From Chitinophaga niabensis (lineage in GTDB: Bacteria; Bacteroidota; Bacteroidia; Chitinophagales; Chitinophagaceae), in contig NZ_CP154260.1 of NCBI RefSeq assembly GCF_039545795.1, positions 3,973,001 to 4,037,000 on the forward strand: a DNA stretch of 64,000 bases, written 5' to 3'. Numbering within the stretch: position 1 is the stretch's first letter; every line of letters begins with the position of its first letter. The notes beneath the pieces are model-generated. The model was not told the DNA's origin. It searched no databases and saw only the letters and a list, made by a program, of their open reading frames with translations. The position numbers and the translations under genes were made by a program. Positions 16,501 to 25,706 of the stretch are shown one piece after another.

Positions 16501-18918
16501 ATGAACAGGATCTCTATCACCCTTCTTTTTATCCTTACACCTTTTCTATTATACGCCCAGTCCACTCACCCTGTTGAACCGGTAGTATCCAACGACTATC
16601 TTAAACTGATCACTTCCGCAGCCAGGGAACAGGATTCCAGCTTTAGTATACGTAAAAACACTTTAGTCACAGATGGTTATTTCTATCCCACTATGCCTGT
16701 TAAAAGCATCAGGGTGGTGGATGGAAAACTGAAGATCACCCGTAACAATACTTACCGTTTAGCTCTTGGCGGTAGTTTCAATGCAACCATAGAACACAAA
16801 ACCATTAACCGGCTGCCTCCCTTACAGGAACAATATGTACAAGGCCGGTCAGTAAATGGCGAATTAGTACACCGTGGCCCGGAAACCAATGAGGTGCTCA
16901 GTTACGGCCCTTCTCTCCAACCCGGTTCCCCTGCATATCATCATCCTGTTTTCAGAACAGCCCGCCTCTTATCACAGGCCTTTAACCTACAAGCCGATCT
17001 TTTAAAGAATAGCCTGGTGGCATGGAACCTTGACCTGAAACTGGGGCAATCCAAAGAGCAGACCTTTATCAGGGAGAACGAGAACAGTTCTAAAAGTATG
17101 GCCCTTACACTAGGAACCATGATCAGAGGGATGAAGATCTCCGGCAGTTATAATTACCTGAACACCCGCTTTACTAATTCTAACAGGAACGGCTTCCTGA
17201 ACAGGGTCTATCAGAATTCGCTTCTAACGCCGGTTAGTTTCGGTGATCCTTATACCAGCTATAGTTCGCTGGCAGATAATCCCAATTTTCTGCTGCAGAA
17301 TAGTGGCAATAATTACTTTCAAACACAGCAGAACACCAGTCTTATCATCAGCAAATGGCAGCAGAAATATGAATACAAATTAACACAGTCTTACGAAAAC
17401 ATACAGGAGAACAGCCTGGAAGGATATAAACCCGGCACTGCTTACTTCCCTGCCGGTATTACATTTGAGCGGAACAAACACGATGCGAATTACTTCCTGC
17501 AGGCCAATGGCATTTATCGTATGCGCCACAGCGGCCGTTTCAACTCAGAGATCAGGGGGAGCTATACATTACGTAATTCGCAGTCTGGCATCAACACCTA
17601 TTACTATCAACGAACTGCACAACAGGCTACGCTCAATTTCGCCAGCCGGTATAGCACCTATGATATAGAAGCCGGGATAGATGCGGGGAACAGGTTTTAC
17701 CTTTCCAATACACTGCTCAATCAGCAATACTTCTCTCCTTCTGCGAGCATATATGCACAACTGAAAGGCCGGTTAAATCTCAGGGCCAATGCCTCCTACA
17801 ACCAGTATTACAGCGAGCTGCCTGTTTCCCAGTCACTCTCTTATGCTAACCTCTTCCAGTATTCATCTGCACAGGCCATGCAATACTTTCCTGTAAAGGA
17901 AGTGAATGGGTTTGACCAGATGTACCCGGTTACCAACAGGGAATGGACGGGTGTTGTTACATTGACCTATAAGCGATTGTTTTTAACCGGTGAGGTCTTT
18001 CTCCGCAATGTACAGGATGAAATGTTCCCGGTGTATGAGAATAACACCATTGTATTAAAAAACATAGCAGATCATCGTAAAACAGGAATTGACCTGAGCC
18101 TGCAGCACTTTGAAACTTATCTGTTCAGGCGGCGTTTTTCTACTACCAACCGTCTTTCCTTCTATGCTTACAACGACAAGATAACGCAGGTAGCCGATGG
18201 CTACAATTTCAGTCCGATAGCTGGTTTCAGCAATGTGCACAAAGCCCTCGTAAAAGGAGAAGTACTGGGCGCTATTGTGGGGAACACCTATGAACGGGAT
18301 GCCTATCATCAGCTGATCATAGGTCCGGATGGCTTTCCGCTGGTGAATGATCAGTTATCCGTGATCGGCAACCCCATTCCTGATTTTGTAATCAAGATGA
18401 ACCATGAGTTACGCTGGAAGCAACTCACCTTTGGAATAGACTGGGAATGGAAAAAAGGAGGAGATGTATGGAATGGTACACAGGCTGCATTGGATTATTA
18501 TGGCAGATCACAGCTTTCAGGTGCAACCAGGAATACAAAAGGATATATATTCCCCGGCGTTACAGCAGACGGGCATGTGAACACAACACCAGTTGACTTT
18601 TACAATCCTGCCCTGCCGGTGGAACAAAACCGCTGGGTGCGTTATGGAGAAAGTGGTGTGGCGGAAGCTAACATTCAAAAAGGAGATCACCTGCGCATCA
18701 ATAACCTGCAGCTTTCCTGGCAACTGCACTTTAAACATATTAAATCCCCGCAGAAAATAACCTTGTCCGCCTACATCAGTAACCTCCTGTTATGGACGGC
18801 TTATAAAGGCGTGGACCCTAACCAGGTATTGTATGATCAGACGAATGCAGGCGGCCTGGACTTCTTTAATCTTCCTGCTACAAAAACGTACGGATTCAAT
18901 GTTTCACTTCAATTCTAA
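16501..18918 (+). CDS. SusC-type TonB-dependent beta-barrel lacking plug and N-terminal domains
   Basis: An 805-residue protein: signal peptide MNRISITLLFILTPFLLYAQ, then directly a SusC-like 22-strand barrel. Landmarks are the VHRGPETNEVLSYGPSL segment that in SusC proteins follows the plug, the C-terminal LSAYISNLLLWTAYKGVDPN and the terminal YGFNVSLQF with final Phe (barrel-assembly signal). The CarboxypepD_reg domain and the plug are absent, though SusC proteins are usually about 1000 residues and contain both. The plug and TonB box are found in the next gene, 4 bp downstream. It therefore probably forms a two-protein transporter or docking complex with it. Confidence 0.85.
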   Translation: MNRISITLLFILTPFLLYAQSTHPVEPVVSNDYLKLITSAAREQDSSFSIRKNTLVTDGYFYPTMPVKSIRVVDGKLKITRNNTYRLALGGSFNATIEHKTINRLPPLQEQYVQGRSVNGELVHRGPETNEVLSYGPSLQPGSPAYHHPVFRTARLLSQAFNLQADLLKNSLVAWNLDLKLGQSKEQTFIRENENSSKSMALTLGTMIRGMKISGSYNYLNTRFTNSNRNGFLNRVYQNSLLTPVSFGDPYTSYSSLADNPNFLLQNSGNNYFQTQQNTSLIISKWQQKYEYKLTQSYENIQENSLEGYKPGTAYFPAGITFERNKHDANYFLQANGIYRMRHSGRFNSEIRGSYTLRNSQSGINTYYYQRTAQQATLNFASRYSTYDIEAGIDAGNRFYLSNTLLNQQYFSPSASIYAQLKGRLNLRANASYNQYYSELPVSQSLSYANLFQYSSAQAMQYFPVKEVNGFDQMYPVTNREWTGVVTLTYKRLFLTGEVFLRNVQDEMFPVYENNTIVLKNIADHRKTGIDLSLQHFETYLFRRRFSTTNRLSFYAYNDKITQVADGYNFSPIAGFSNVHKALVKGEVLGAIVGNTYERDAYHQLIIGPDGFPLVNDQLSVIGNPIPDFVIKMNHELRWKQLTFGIDWEWKKGGDVWNGTQAALDYYGRSQLSGATRNTKGYIFPGVTADGHVNTTPVDFYNPALPVEQNRWVRYGESGVAEANIQKGDHLRINNLQLSWQLHFKHIKSPQKITLSAYISNLLLWTAYKGVDPNQVLYDQTNAGGLDFFNLPATKTYGFNVSLQF

Positions 18919-18922
18919 TAAC

Positions 18923-21900
18923 ATGAAATATCTCTCCTGCCTATTCCTGTTCATGATGGCTTTTGTGGGCAACTGTTTCGCACAGCAGCTGAGTTATGCC
19001 ACGGCTAAGGAAAAGATCTATGTTCAAACAGATCATGTGTTCTACAAACCGGGTGAAACCGTCTATTTCAAATTATACCTTGTGAATGCCAGGGACCAGC
19101 GGCCTTCCAACATCAGCAGTATTGCTTATGTGGAAGTGATCACACCTTCCGGCACACAATTAGCCAAATACAATTACCGTGTTGAAAACGGATACCTGGA
19201 AGGTGCTTTTGATTTTACGGAACAGGCTGCAGGCGGTGTATATAAGATCAAAGCCTATACTTCCTGGATGCGGAACGAAAAAGAAACGGCCTGGTTCACT
19301 AAAGAGATCACGCTGCAAAAAGTGATAACACCCCGCCTGCTGATGAAACTGGAATTCCCTAAAAAGGGGTATGGCGGCGGCGATGAAGTGATCGCGGATT
19401 TTTCCGTGCGGAGCCTGGATGACCAGCCTGTGCGGAACAAAGAAGCAAAGTATACCGTATCTGTTGCTGGTGTCGTGATCCAGACCAGTACCTTTTCTAC
19501 CAATCATGAAGGGAAAGCGCAACTGCGTTTCCAGCTCCCGAAAGATCTTTCTTCCAGCGATGGTTTACTGAACATCAGCCTTCAGCATGATGCTTATGTG
19601 GAAGCTATTTCCCGCAGCATCCCTATTGTACTGAATAAAATAGACCTTCAGTTTATGCCGGAAGGTGGCAGGCTGGTCAATGGCCTCACCACCAACATTG
19701 CTTTTAAGGCCATCAACGAACAGGGAAAACCAGTGGATGTAAAAGGAGATGTAATAGACGATAAAGGCCTCAAGGTCACTTCTATTGAGAGTTACCATTT
19801 TGGAATGGGGAAATTCAGCTTTACTCCTGAAGCTAACCGTACCTATACCGTTAAGGTCAGCTCACCGGCTAATATCACGGAATCTTTCAGGATCCCTGCT
19901 GCCTTACAACAGGGTGTGGTGATCAATATGACGGATAATAAGATCCGCCTGCTGGCTACACAGCCGATGGCCATCAGGCTCATAGGACAGGTAAAAGGTG
20001 TGAACTACTACAATGAAACCATTTCTCTTAAAAAAGGAGAACAGCTGATCCCTGTAAATACGGGTTTATTCCCTGCAGGTATTGCCAGTTTCACTGTTTA
20101 TACAGAGCAGGGCCAGCCCCTTGCAGAAAGGATCGTTTTTCTCAATAAGCAAAAACTACTGGATGTTAAGATCACTACAGACAAGGATAAATACCTGCCC
20201 AGGGAAAAAGTAACCCTGCATCTGAAAACGCTGGACGAAAATGGCAAACCGGTACCTTCCAACTTTTCATTGTCTGTGATAGATGATAAGCTCTGGTCCT
20301 TTGCGGATGATAAACAGGATCATATTCTTTCCTGGCTGATGATGAGCTCTGAGCTGAAAGGTAAAATAGAAGAGCCTGCTTTCTACTTTAAAAAAGAAGA
20401 ACCCAAAGCTGCGGGTACGCTGGACCTTGTGATGCTGACCCATGGATACCGTTATTTCGATTACCTCCCTTCCATAGAACTGGATGGCAAATTATTATAC
20501 GCACCTGACCAGCAGCATACCATCAGCGGTTTGGTATTGAATAGTAAGAAAGAACCGGTGAAGGCTACCGTATACCTCATACATTCCCATGCAGATAAAA
20601 AAGCGATGGAAATGGTCACCTCCGCAGAAGGGCAATTCTTCTTTGCCGATGTGAAGCCCAACACCAACTATACCCTGATCGCTAAATCATTCAACCGGAA
20701 TGAAAAGCTGAGCATTAAGGTAGATCAGAACGGCATCGGGTCAAATCCTATAGCGGCCAGGCGATTTGGCGCCCAATTTGAGAAGATGGCACCGGCAGTG
20801 ATACCTGTTGCTGCCAAACCTTTGGAACAGCCTGAATTATGGCCTAAAGATGAGAAAGAAAAGAAACTGGAAGAGGTGGTAGTGGTAGGGTTTGGTGCCC
20901 AGCAAAAGAAAACCGTGACCGGTGCCATTATAACATTAGCCAAACAGGACATGGCCATGAATGCCAATGTTCAGGAGGCGCTGGCAGGTAAAATAGCGGG
21001 CGTACAGGTTGTTCAAAATGCTAATCCCGGCTTTGGCAGCAAAGTAATGATACGTGGTGTCAGTTCCCTCAATGGGTCCAATGAACCATTGTGGATTGTG
21101 AACGGGGTGGTGATGGACAGAGTTGATCTGAACACTTTAAACCCGAATGATATTGAATCCGTTACCGTATTGAAAAATTCAGCTGCATCTGCTATCTATG
21201 GCTGCATGGCTGCTAACGGCGTGATCATTATAGAATCCAAAAAGCTCAACCGGAAGAAGATCAGCATTGATCTTACTTCCCAGTATTATTATGCTTCGAG
21301 CCAGGTAGTATCCGCCAATCCAACTTATGCAGTGGCCAGGACGTTCTATGCACCCCTGTATCAAACCACCACTACCAGAGAACGGGATGATTTCAGGGAA
21401 ACTATTTACTGGAACCCCGTTGTACAAACAGACGCAAAGGGAGAAGCTACCGTAGAATTCTATAACTCAGATGCCACCACTACTTTCAGGGCTATTGCAG
21501 AAGGGATCGGCTATAACGGAAAAGTAGGCAGGGCGGAACATACCTATGCTGCACAGAACGCCATCAGCACAGATGCCAAAATACCGCCTTATTTAACTAT
21601 TGGTGATAAAGCCCTGATCCCTCTTGTGATCAAGAACAACAGGAATATTCCCACGGACATTCATGTTGCACTGAGCTTACCTGAAAAAATAAAGGTGGGC
21701 AGTTTTGACAGCCGCTTTGTATTAGCTGCAGGGCAGGCGAAAGAAGTATTGATACCCATAGAAGCATTTGCTGCACTGGAAGGAACGATCCGTTTCTCCG
21801 TGAATGAAGAAATACTCGCCCTGCCCGTTACGGTCAGCAATAAAGGCTTCCCTGTGATAGAAACATTCTCCGGCGATGTATCTGCTCAACATACGGTGCA

Positions 21901-23368
21901 CATTAATAAAATGATCCCCGGCAGCCTGAAAACAAACCTTCGCCTGTATACCAGCCTGGAAGGCCAGTTACTGGATGGTATTGAATCCATGCTGCGGGAA
22001 CCTTATGGTTGTTTTGAGCAGACTTCTTCTTCCACCTATCCCAATATTTTCATTCTTAAGTATCTGCGGGAATCCGGAAAATCCAATGAGAAGATTGAAA
22101 AGAAAGCAATGGAATATATTGAAAACGGTTATAAAAAGCTGGTGGGATATGAAACAGCAGAGAACGGATTTGAATGGTTCGGCAAAACACCTCCGCATGT
22201 AGCCCTCACTGCTTATGGCCTGCTGGAATTCACGGCCATGCAGGAGTTCCTGAACGTAGATAAACAAATGCTGGCACGCACCAAAAACTTCCTGTTAAAA
22301 CGCCGGGACGGCAAAGGTACCTTCCGGATGAACAATGGTGGTTACGACCGCTTTGCATCTGTTCCTTCCAAAATTGCCAACATCTACGTGGTATATGCTT
22401 TAACACAGGCAGGTATCGGTAAAGAGATTGAGCTGGAATACAAAACAGCTTTGAACAGCGCCATTCAAAATAACGATCCCTACCAACTGGCGATGATGGC
22501 TATTGCTGCCAGCAATATGAAGAACGACAATGATTACAGGACACTAATGAATACATTACGTACCATCGATATGGACAAAGCAGAAACCAGCGTGGTGAAC
22601 TCCCGTGAAGAGTCGCTGCAGATAGAAACACTTTCGCTTTACGCACTGGCAATGCTGCGGGACCCTTCTCCCAGGATCGGGGAAGTAGCCGGGATCATAT
22701 CAAAGATCCTGGGTCAGAAATCGTACTATGGTTATGGTTCCACACAGGCTACGGTATTAGCTTTAGAAGCCATCGTTGCTTATTCCAAAATGGCCGGGCA
22801 AAGATCGAAAGATTTCAGGCTTGATTTTAGCCTGAATGGCGCAACTGTTCAACCAGGTACGCAACATGCTTTCAGGGAAGGGAAGAATACTTTCAACGCA
22901 CATTTTGCCAATGAGAAAGAAACCGTACCCTATAACATGGAAGTATCTTATTTCACCTTCACACCACCTAATAGTGAAAAAGCAGAACTGAAACTGGATA
23001 CCCGGTTAAAAGATACCCGCACAAAAGTGGGAGAAACGGTAAGACTGGATATACAGGTAACTAATGATAAATCTATGCTGCAGCCTATGGCTATTGTAAA
23101 AATCGGCATACCGGCCGGTTTGGCTACACAGCCATGGCAACTGAAAGAGATCATGGAAAAGAAGGAAGTAGCTTATTATGAGATCTTTGATAACTATCTC
23201 GTATTATACTGGATGGGTTTTGCACCTAATGAGATTAAAAAGATCAGCCTGGACCTTAAGGCAGAAGTGCCGGGTACCTATAAAGGAAAGGCCAGTAATA
23301 CTTATCTCTATTACGTGCCGGAACACAAACACTGGAACGAAGGACTGGAGGTGAACATCCTGCCTTAA
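18923..23368 (+). CDS. Alpha-2-macroglobulin family protein with inserted TonB box and SusC plug
   Basis: A 1481-residue exported protein (signal MKYLSCLFLFMMAFVGNCFA, no clear lipobox). Domains in order: MG2-type macroglobulin domain (about 25-125, KIYVQTDHVFYKPGETVYF), more MG domains, a CarboxypepD_reg-like domain (about 530-610), a TonB box EEVVVVGFG and SusC plug (about 648-778: IRGVSSLNGSNEPLWIVNG, DIESVTVLKNSAASAIYG), an A2M domain (about 820-900), a thioester domain with YGCFEQTSS (Cys1030, Gln1033), and receptor-binding-like C-terminus. The CxEQ is the thioester motif that covalently traps attackers in bacterial macroglobulins. It begins 4 bp after the plugless barrel gene. What it traps or imports is unknown. 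Confidence 0.85.
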   Translation: MKYLSCLFLFMMAFVGNCFAQQLSYATAKEKIYVQTDHVFYKPGETVYFKLYLVNARDQRPSNISSIAYVEVITPSGTQLAKYNYRVENGYLEGAFDFTEQAAGGVYKIKAYTSWMRNEKETAWFTKEITLQKVITPRLLMKLEFPKKGYGGGDEVIADFSVRSLDDQPVRNKEAKYTVSVAGVVIQTSTFSTNHEGKAQLRFQLPKDLSSSDGLLNISLQHDAYVEAISRSIPIVLNKIDLQFMPEGGRLVNGLTTNIAFKAINEQGKPVDVKGDVIDDKGLKVTSIESYHFGMGKFSFTPEANRTYTVKVSSPANITESFRIPAALQQGVVINMTDNKIRLLATQPMAIRLIGQVKGVNYYNETISLKKGEQLIPVNTGLFPAGIASFTVYTEQGQPLAERIVFLNKQKLLDVKITTDKDKYLPREKVTLHLKTLDENGKPVPSNFSLSVIDDKLWSFADDKQDHILSWLMMSSELKGKIEEPAFYFKKEEPKAAGTLDLVMLTHGYRYFDYLPSIELDGKLLYAPDQQHTISGLVLNSKKEPVKATVYLIHSHADKKAMEMVTSAEGQFFFADVKPNTNYTLIAKSFNRNEKLSIKVDQNGIGSNPIAARRFGAQFEKMAPAVIPVAAKPLEQPELWPKDEKEKKLEEVVVVGFGAQQKKTVTGAIITLAKQDMAMNANVQEALAGKIAGVQVVQNANPGFGSKVMIRGVSSLNGSNEPLWIVNGVVMDRVDLNTLNPNDIESVTVLKNSAASAIYGCMAANGVIIIESKKLNRKKISIDLTSQYYYASSQVVSANPTYAVARTFYAPLYQTTTTRERDDFRETIYWNPVVQTDAKGEATVEFYNSDATTTFRAIAEGIGYNGKVGRAEHTYAAQNAISTDAKIPPYLTIGDKALIPLVIKNNRNIPTDIHVALSLPEKIKVGSFDSRFVLAAGQAKEVLIPIEAFAALEGTIRFSVNEEILALPVTVSNKGFPVIETFSGDVSAQHTVHINKMIPGSLKTNLRLYTSLEGQLLDGIESMLREPYGCFEQTSSSTYPNIFILKYLRESGKSNEKIEKKAMEYIENGYKKLVGYETAENGFEWFGKTPPHVALTAYGLLEFTAMQEFLNVDKQMLARTKNFLLKRRDGKGTFRMNNGGYDRFASVPSKIANIYVVYALTQAGIGKEIELEYKTALNSAIQNNDPYQLAMMAIAASNMKNDNDYRTLMNTLRTIDMDKAETSVVNSREESLQIETLSLYALAMLRDPSPRIGEVAGIISKILGQKSYYGYGSTQATVLALEAIVAYSKMAGQRSKDFRLDFSLNGATVQPGTQHAFREGKNTFNAHFANEKETVPYNMEVSYFTFTPPNSEKAELKLDTRLKDTRTKVGETVRLDIQVTNDKSMLQPMAIVKIGIPAGLATQPWQLKEIMEKKEVAYYEIFDNYLVLYWMGFAPNEIKKISLDLKAEVPGTYKGKASNTYLYYVPEHKHWNEGLEVNILP

Positions 23369-23370
23369 TA

Positions 23371-23402
23371 AAAAAGGGGATCCTTAAACGGATCCCCTTT
23401 TT
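23371..23402. terminator. Bidirectional rho-independent terminator
   Basis: Perfect 13-bp stem AAAAAGGGGATCC / GGATCCCCTTTTT with loop TTAAAC, between convergent genes ending at 23368 and 23402. Confidence 0.88.
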
Positions 23403-23848
23403 TATTGTACCCTCGTCCACACCGAAGTACGGCCTAATAATGAAACGCCTACATATCCCCGCAGGTTGAGCTGGTTGCCATTCAGCTTCATGGTACAGCT
23501 GTATGTTTTTCCTTTTTCCGGATCATACACTTTGCCGTCTGTCCATTCCCCGTCATCGTATTCCATATTAGTGAGGATCACCAGGTCTTTAAGATTTCTG
23601 TTGCGCAGGGATGCATCACTGTTCTTGGTATCTTTCCGGGAAGTAACACCATCTGCTTCGAACATGGTTTTACCCCAGATCAGTTTCCCGAAATACTTAT
23701 CCCCTGCTTTGTAGATCTGGATCTTTCCATTCTTGTTTTCACTTAACCAGATACCTAAGATCTTATCCCCTTCTGCGGCCTGCGCAAATGTTGCCATTGT
23801 TGCGCATAAGAAAACCGTCAGGAGCATTGTTGCACTTTTCATACTCAT
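23402..23848 (-). CDS. DUF2147 domain-containing secreted protein
   Basis: A 148-residue protein with a signal peptide (MSMKSATMLLTVFLCATMAT then FAQA). The remainder follows the DUF2147 pattern: ILGIWLSENKNGKIQIYKAG, YFGKLIWGK, then VYDPEKGKTYSCTMKLNG and LRGYVGVSLLGRTSVWTRV, a lipocalin-like small beta-barrel whose function is unknown. A second ATG at 23842 is possible. The neighbour in the divergent direction is the ThuA gene, and a palindrome TTTTAATG-T-CATTAAAA lies between them. Confidence 0.85.
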   Translation of the reverse strand: MSMKSATMLLTVFLCATMATFAQAAEGDKILGIWLSENKNGKIQIYKAGDKYFGKLIWGKTMFEADGVTSRKDTKNSDASLRNRNLKDLVILTNMEYDDGEWTDGKVYDPEKGKTYSCTMKLNGNQLNLRGYVGVSLLGRTSVWTRVQ

Positions 23849-23850
23849 GG

Positions 23851-23892
23851 TTTTAATGTCATTAAAATTACTATTTTTAAAGCATTAAAATT
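23851..23892. promoter_or_regulatory. Palindrome plus third half-site between divergent genes
   Basis: Perfect inverted repeat TTTTAATG-T-CATTAAAA at 23851-23867, with the right arm extended as CATTAAAATT (23860-23869) and repeated at 23883-23892, inside the 49-bp gap between the DUF2147 and ThuA genes. It is placed and shaped like a shared operator. Confidence 0.4.
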
Positions 23893-23897
23893 CCCGT

Positions 23898-24713
23898 ATG
23901 AAAATTGTCCTATATCTGCTCTGTTTCTTTTGTACTACAGGTGTTTCTGCTCAGTTTAAAGTGATCGGCTTCTATACCGGTAAAAACGACCGTGCGCATG
24001 TAAGTTATGTACACGAGGCTAACCGCTGGTTTGCAGACATGGCTGTTAAACATGGCTTCAGTTATGATTCAACCAACAACTGGAGTAATATGAACAAAAC
24101 TTTCCTCTCTCAATACCAGGTAGTACTTTTCCTCGATACCCGGCCGGATGATCCCGCCCAGCGGGAAGCGTTTAAAGAATATATGGAAAACGGTGGCGGA
24201 TGGATGGGTTTTCATTTTGCGGCCTTTGCCCTTACACCTTCTGCTTATCCACAGAACTGGGACTGGTATCATAATAAGTTCCTGGGTTCCGGTTCCTATG
24301 GCAGTAATACCTGGCGGCCTACTTCAGCGATCCTGCGGGTAGAGGATGCAAAACATCCTGTTACCAAAAACTTACCTGCCACCTTTAAAGCCTCTCCCAA
24401 TGAATGGTACCGCTGGTCCAACGACCTGCGTAAAAATCCTTCCATTAAAATATTACTGGCTATAGACTCAACGAGCTTCCCCCTGGGAACAGGCCCTAAG
24501 GCCTATGAGATCTGGCATAGCGGATATTACCCGGTGGTATGGACCAACAAACATTACAAAATGCTGTATGTGAACATGGGGCATAACGATATCGATTATG
24601 AAGGCAAAACCAATAAGGAATTGTCCTTCACCTTTGATAACCCGGTGCAGAATAAACTGATACTGGATGGATTATTATGGCTGGGGAAAGGTCAGGCCAT
24701 GCGGTCTGAGTGA
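23898..24713 (+). CDS. ThuA-like secreted protein (class I glutamine amidotransferase fold)
   Basis: A 271-residue protein with signal peptide MKIVLYLLCFFCTTGVSAQ and the ThuA domain: VIGFYTGKNDRAHVSYVHEA, VVLFLDTRPDD, YMENGGGWMGFHFAAF and VNMGHNDIDY. ThuA proteins have a flavodoxin/GATase-like fold and are linked to trehalose or other sugar metabolism in rhizobia; in Bacteroidota they are often secreted and near glycan genes, with no confirmed activity. Divergent from DUF2147 with a shared palindrome. Confidence 0.88.
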   Translation: MKIVLYLLCFFCTTGVSAQFKVIGFYTGKNDRAHVSYVHEANRWFADMAVKHGFSYDSTNNWSNMNKTFLSQYQVVLFLDTRPDDPAQREAFKEYMENGGGWMGFHFAAFALTPSAYPQNWDWYHNKFLGSGSYGSNTWRPTSAILRVEDAKHPVTKNLPATFKASPNEWYRWSNDLRKNPSIKILLAIDSTSFPLGTGPKAYEIWHSGYYPVVWTNKHYKMLYVNMGHNDIDYEGKTNKELSFTFDNPVQNKLILDGLLWLGKGQAMRSE

Positions 24714-24747
24714 TCGGGTTTACTTTATTCTTTATGGCTGGGCACAA

Positions 24748-25035
24748 TCAGGCTTCTGCCTTACGGTCTGAATGACCCAGGCTCTTACCGGGGCTCACCT
24801 TGTCCCTTACTGTTTGCTTTAATTCTTTGATCTCGGGGAAATGACCATCCCGCTTGCGGTCAAAGATCACTTCTTCTCCCAGCAGTACCTGGTAGCTGCC
24901 TGCTGTTTCAGAAGGTTTGAGGGTAACGCCACCCAGCTCTTCTTCAAAAGTAGTGAGAAGTTCCTGTGCCATATAAGCAGCGCGCAGCAACCAGCCGCAT
25001 TTGGGACAATATGAGATGGTGATATGTGGTTTCAT
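24748..25035 (-). CDS. SelT/SelW/SelH family redox protein (Rdx)
   Basis: A 95-residue thioredoxin-like protein with the CxxC motif YCPKCGW (Cys10, Cys13), matching the CxxU of selenoprotein W, here with cysteine. A SYQVLLGEEVIFDRKRDGHF segment aligns with the Rdx GxFEV-x-x-x-G-x-x-x-Y/F-S-K-x-x-x-G-x-F/P pattern. It would be a small thiol oxidoreductase of unknown partner. It lies 12 bp downstream of rpiA, last of a three-gene operon. Confidence 0.88.
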   Translation of the reverse strand: MKPHITISYCPKCGWLLRAAYMAQELLTTFEEELGGVTLKPSETAGSYQVLLGEEVIFDRKRDGHFPEIKELKQTVRDKVSPGKSLGHSDRKAEA

Positions 25036-25047
25036 GGTGATGCTCGT

Positions 25048-25704
25048 TTAAGAAAAGACCCTTACCTGATCTCCTTCTCCCATCAAGATATTAAAAGCGA
25101 GGTTAATAAACAAACCATGTGTAACCACGCCTATTATTTCGTTCAATTGTGCAGAGAGGGCAACAGGGTCTTCTATCTTTCCAAAGGCCACGTCTATGAT
25201 GTTATTCCCTTCGTCTGTAATGAAAGGCCGTACCTCCGCTTTGAGTTGTAGTTTGTGTAATTCTTCCATTACATATCCCCTTGCAAAAGGGATCACTTCA
25301 ATGGGTAGTTTGAATTTGCCCAGGTGATCCACCAGCTTGGAAGCATCTGCGATGATGATCTCCTTTTTTGTTTTAGCAGCTACGATCTTTTCTCTCAGCA
25401 AAGCACCGCCCCCGCCTTTGATCATGTACTTCTCCTTCGTGAATTCATCTGCACCATCTATGGTAATGTCTATCACATCCACCGCATTGATATCCGTTAA
25501 CGGGATACCCAGCGAGAGGGCCAGTGTAGCGGTTTGTTCAGAGGTAGGCACTGCTTTGATCTGCAAACCCTGCTTTACTTTCTCCGCGATGGCGGAGATA
25601 GCGTAATAAGCCGTAGAGCCTGTTCCCAGACCTATCACCATATGATCTTCTATGAGTGCCACTGCAGCCAGTGCCGCATTTTCCTTTTCTTTTTCTTTGT
25701 TCAT
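25048..25704 (-). CDS. rpiA: Ribose-5-phosphate isomerase A
   Basis: A 218-residue RpiA with all key motifs: GLGTGST (residues 25-31, phosphate binding), DGADE (83-87, catalytic), KGGGGALLREK (96-106) and ADASK, and a C-terminal GVVTHGLF. It interconverts ribose 5-phosphate and ribulose 5-phosphate in the non-oxidative pentose phosphate pathway. It lies 2 bp downstream of the sulfite-oxidase-like gene, so co-transcribed; the link between the two is not obvious. Confidence 0.97.
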   Translation of the reverse strand: MNKEKEKENAALAAVALIEDHMVIGLGTGSTAYYAISAIAEKVKQGLQIKAVPTSEQTATLALSLGIPLTDINAVDVIDITIDGADEFTKEKYMIKGGGGALLREKIVAAKTKKEIIIADASKLVDHLGKFKLPIEVIPFARGYVMEELHKLQLKAEVRPFITDEGNNIIDVAFGKIEDPVALSAQLNEIIGVVTHGLFINLAFNILMGEGDQVRVFS

Positions 25705-25706
25705 AC

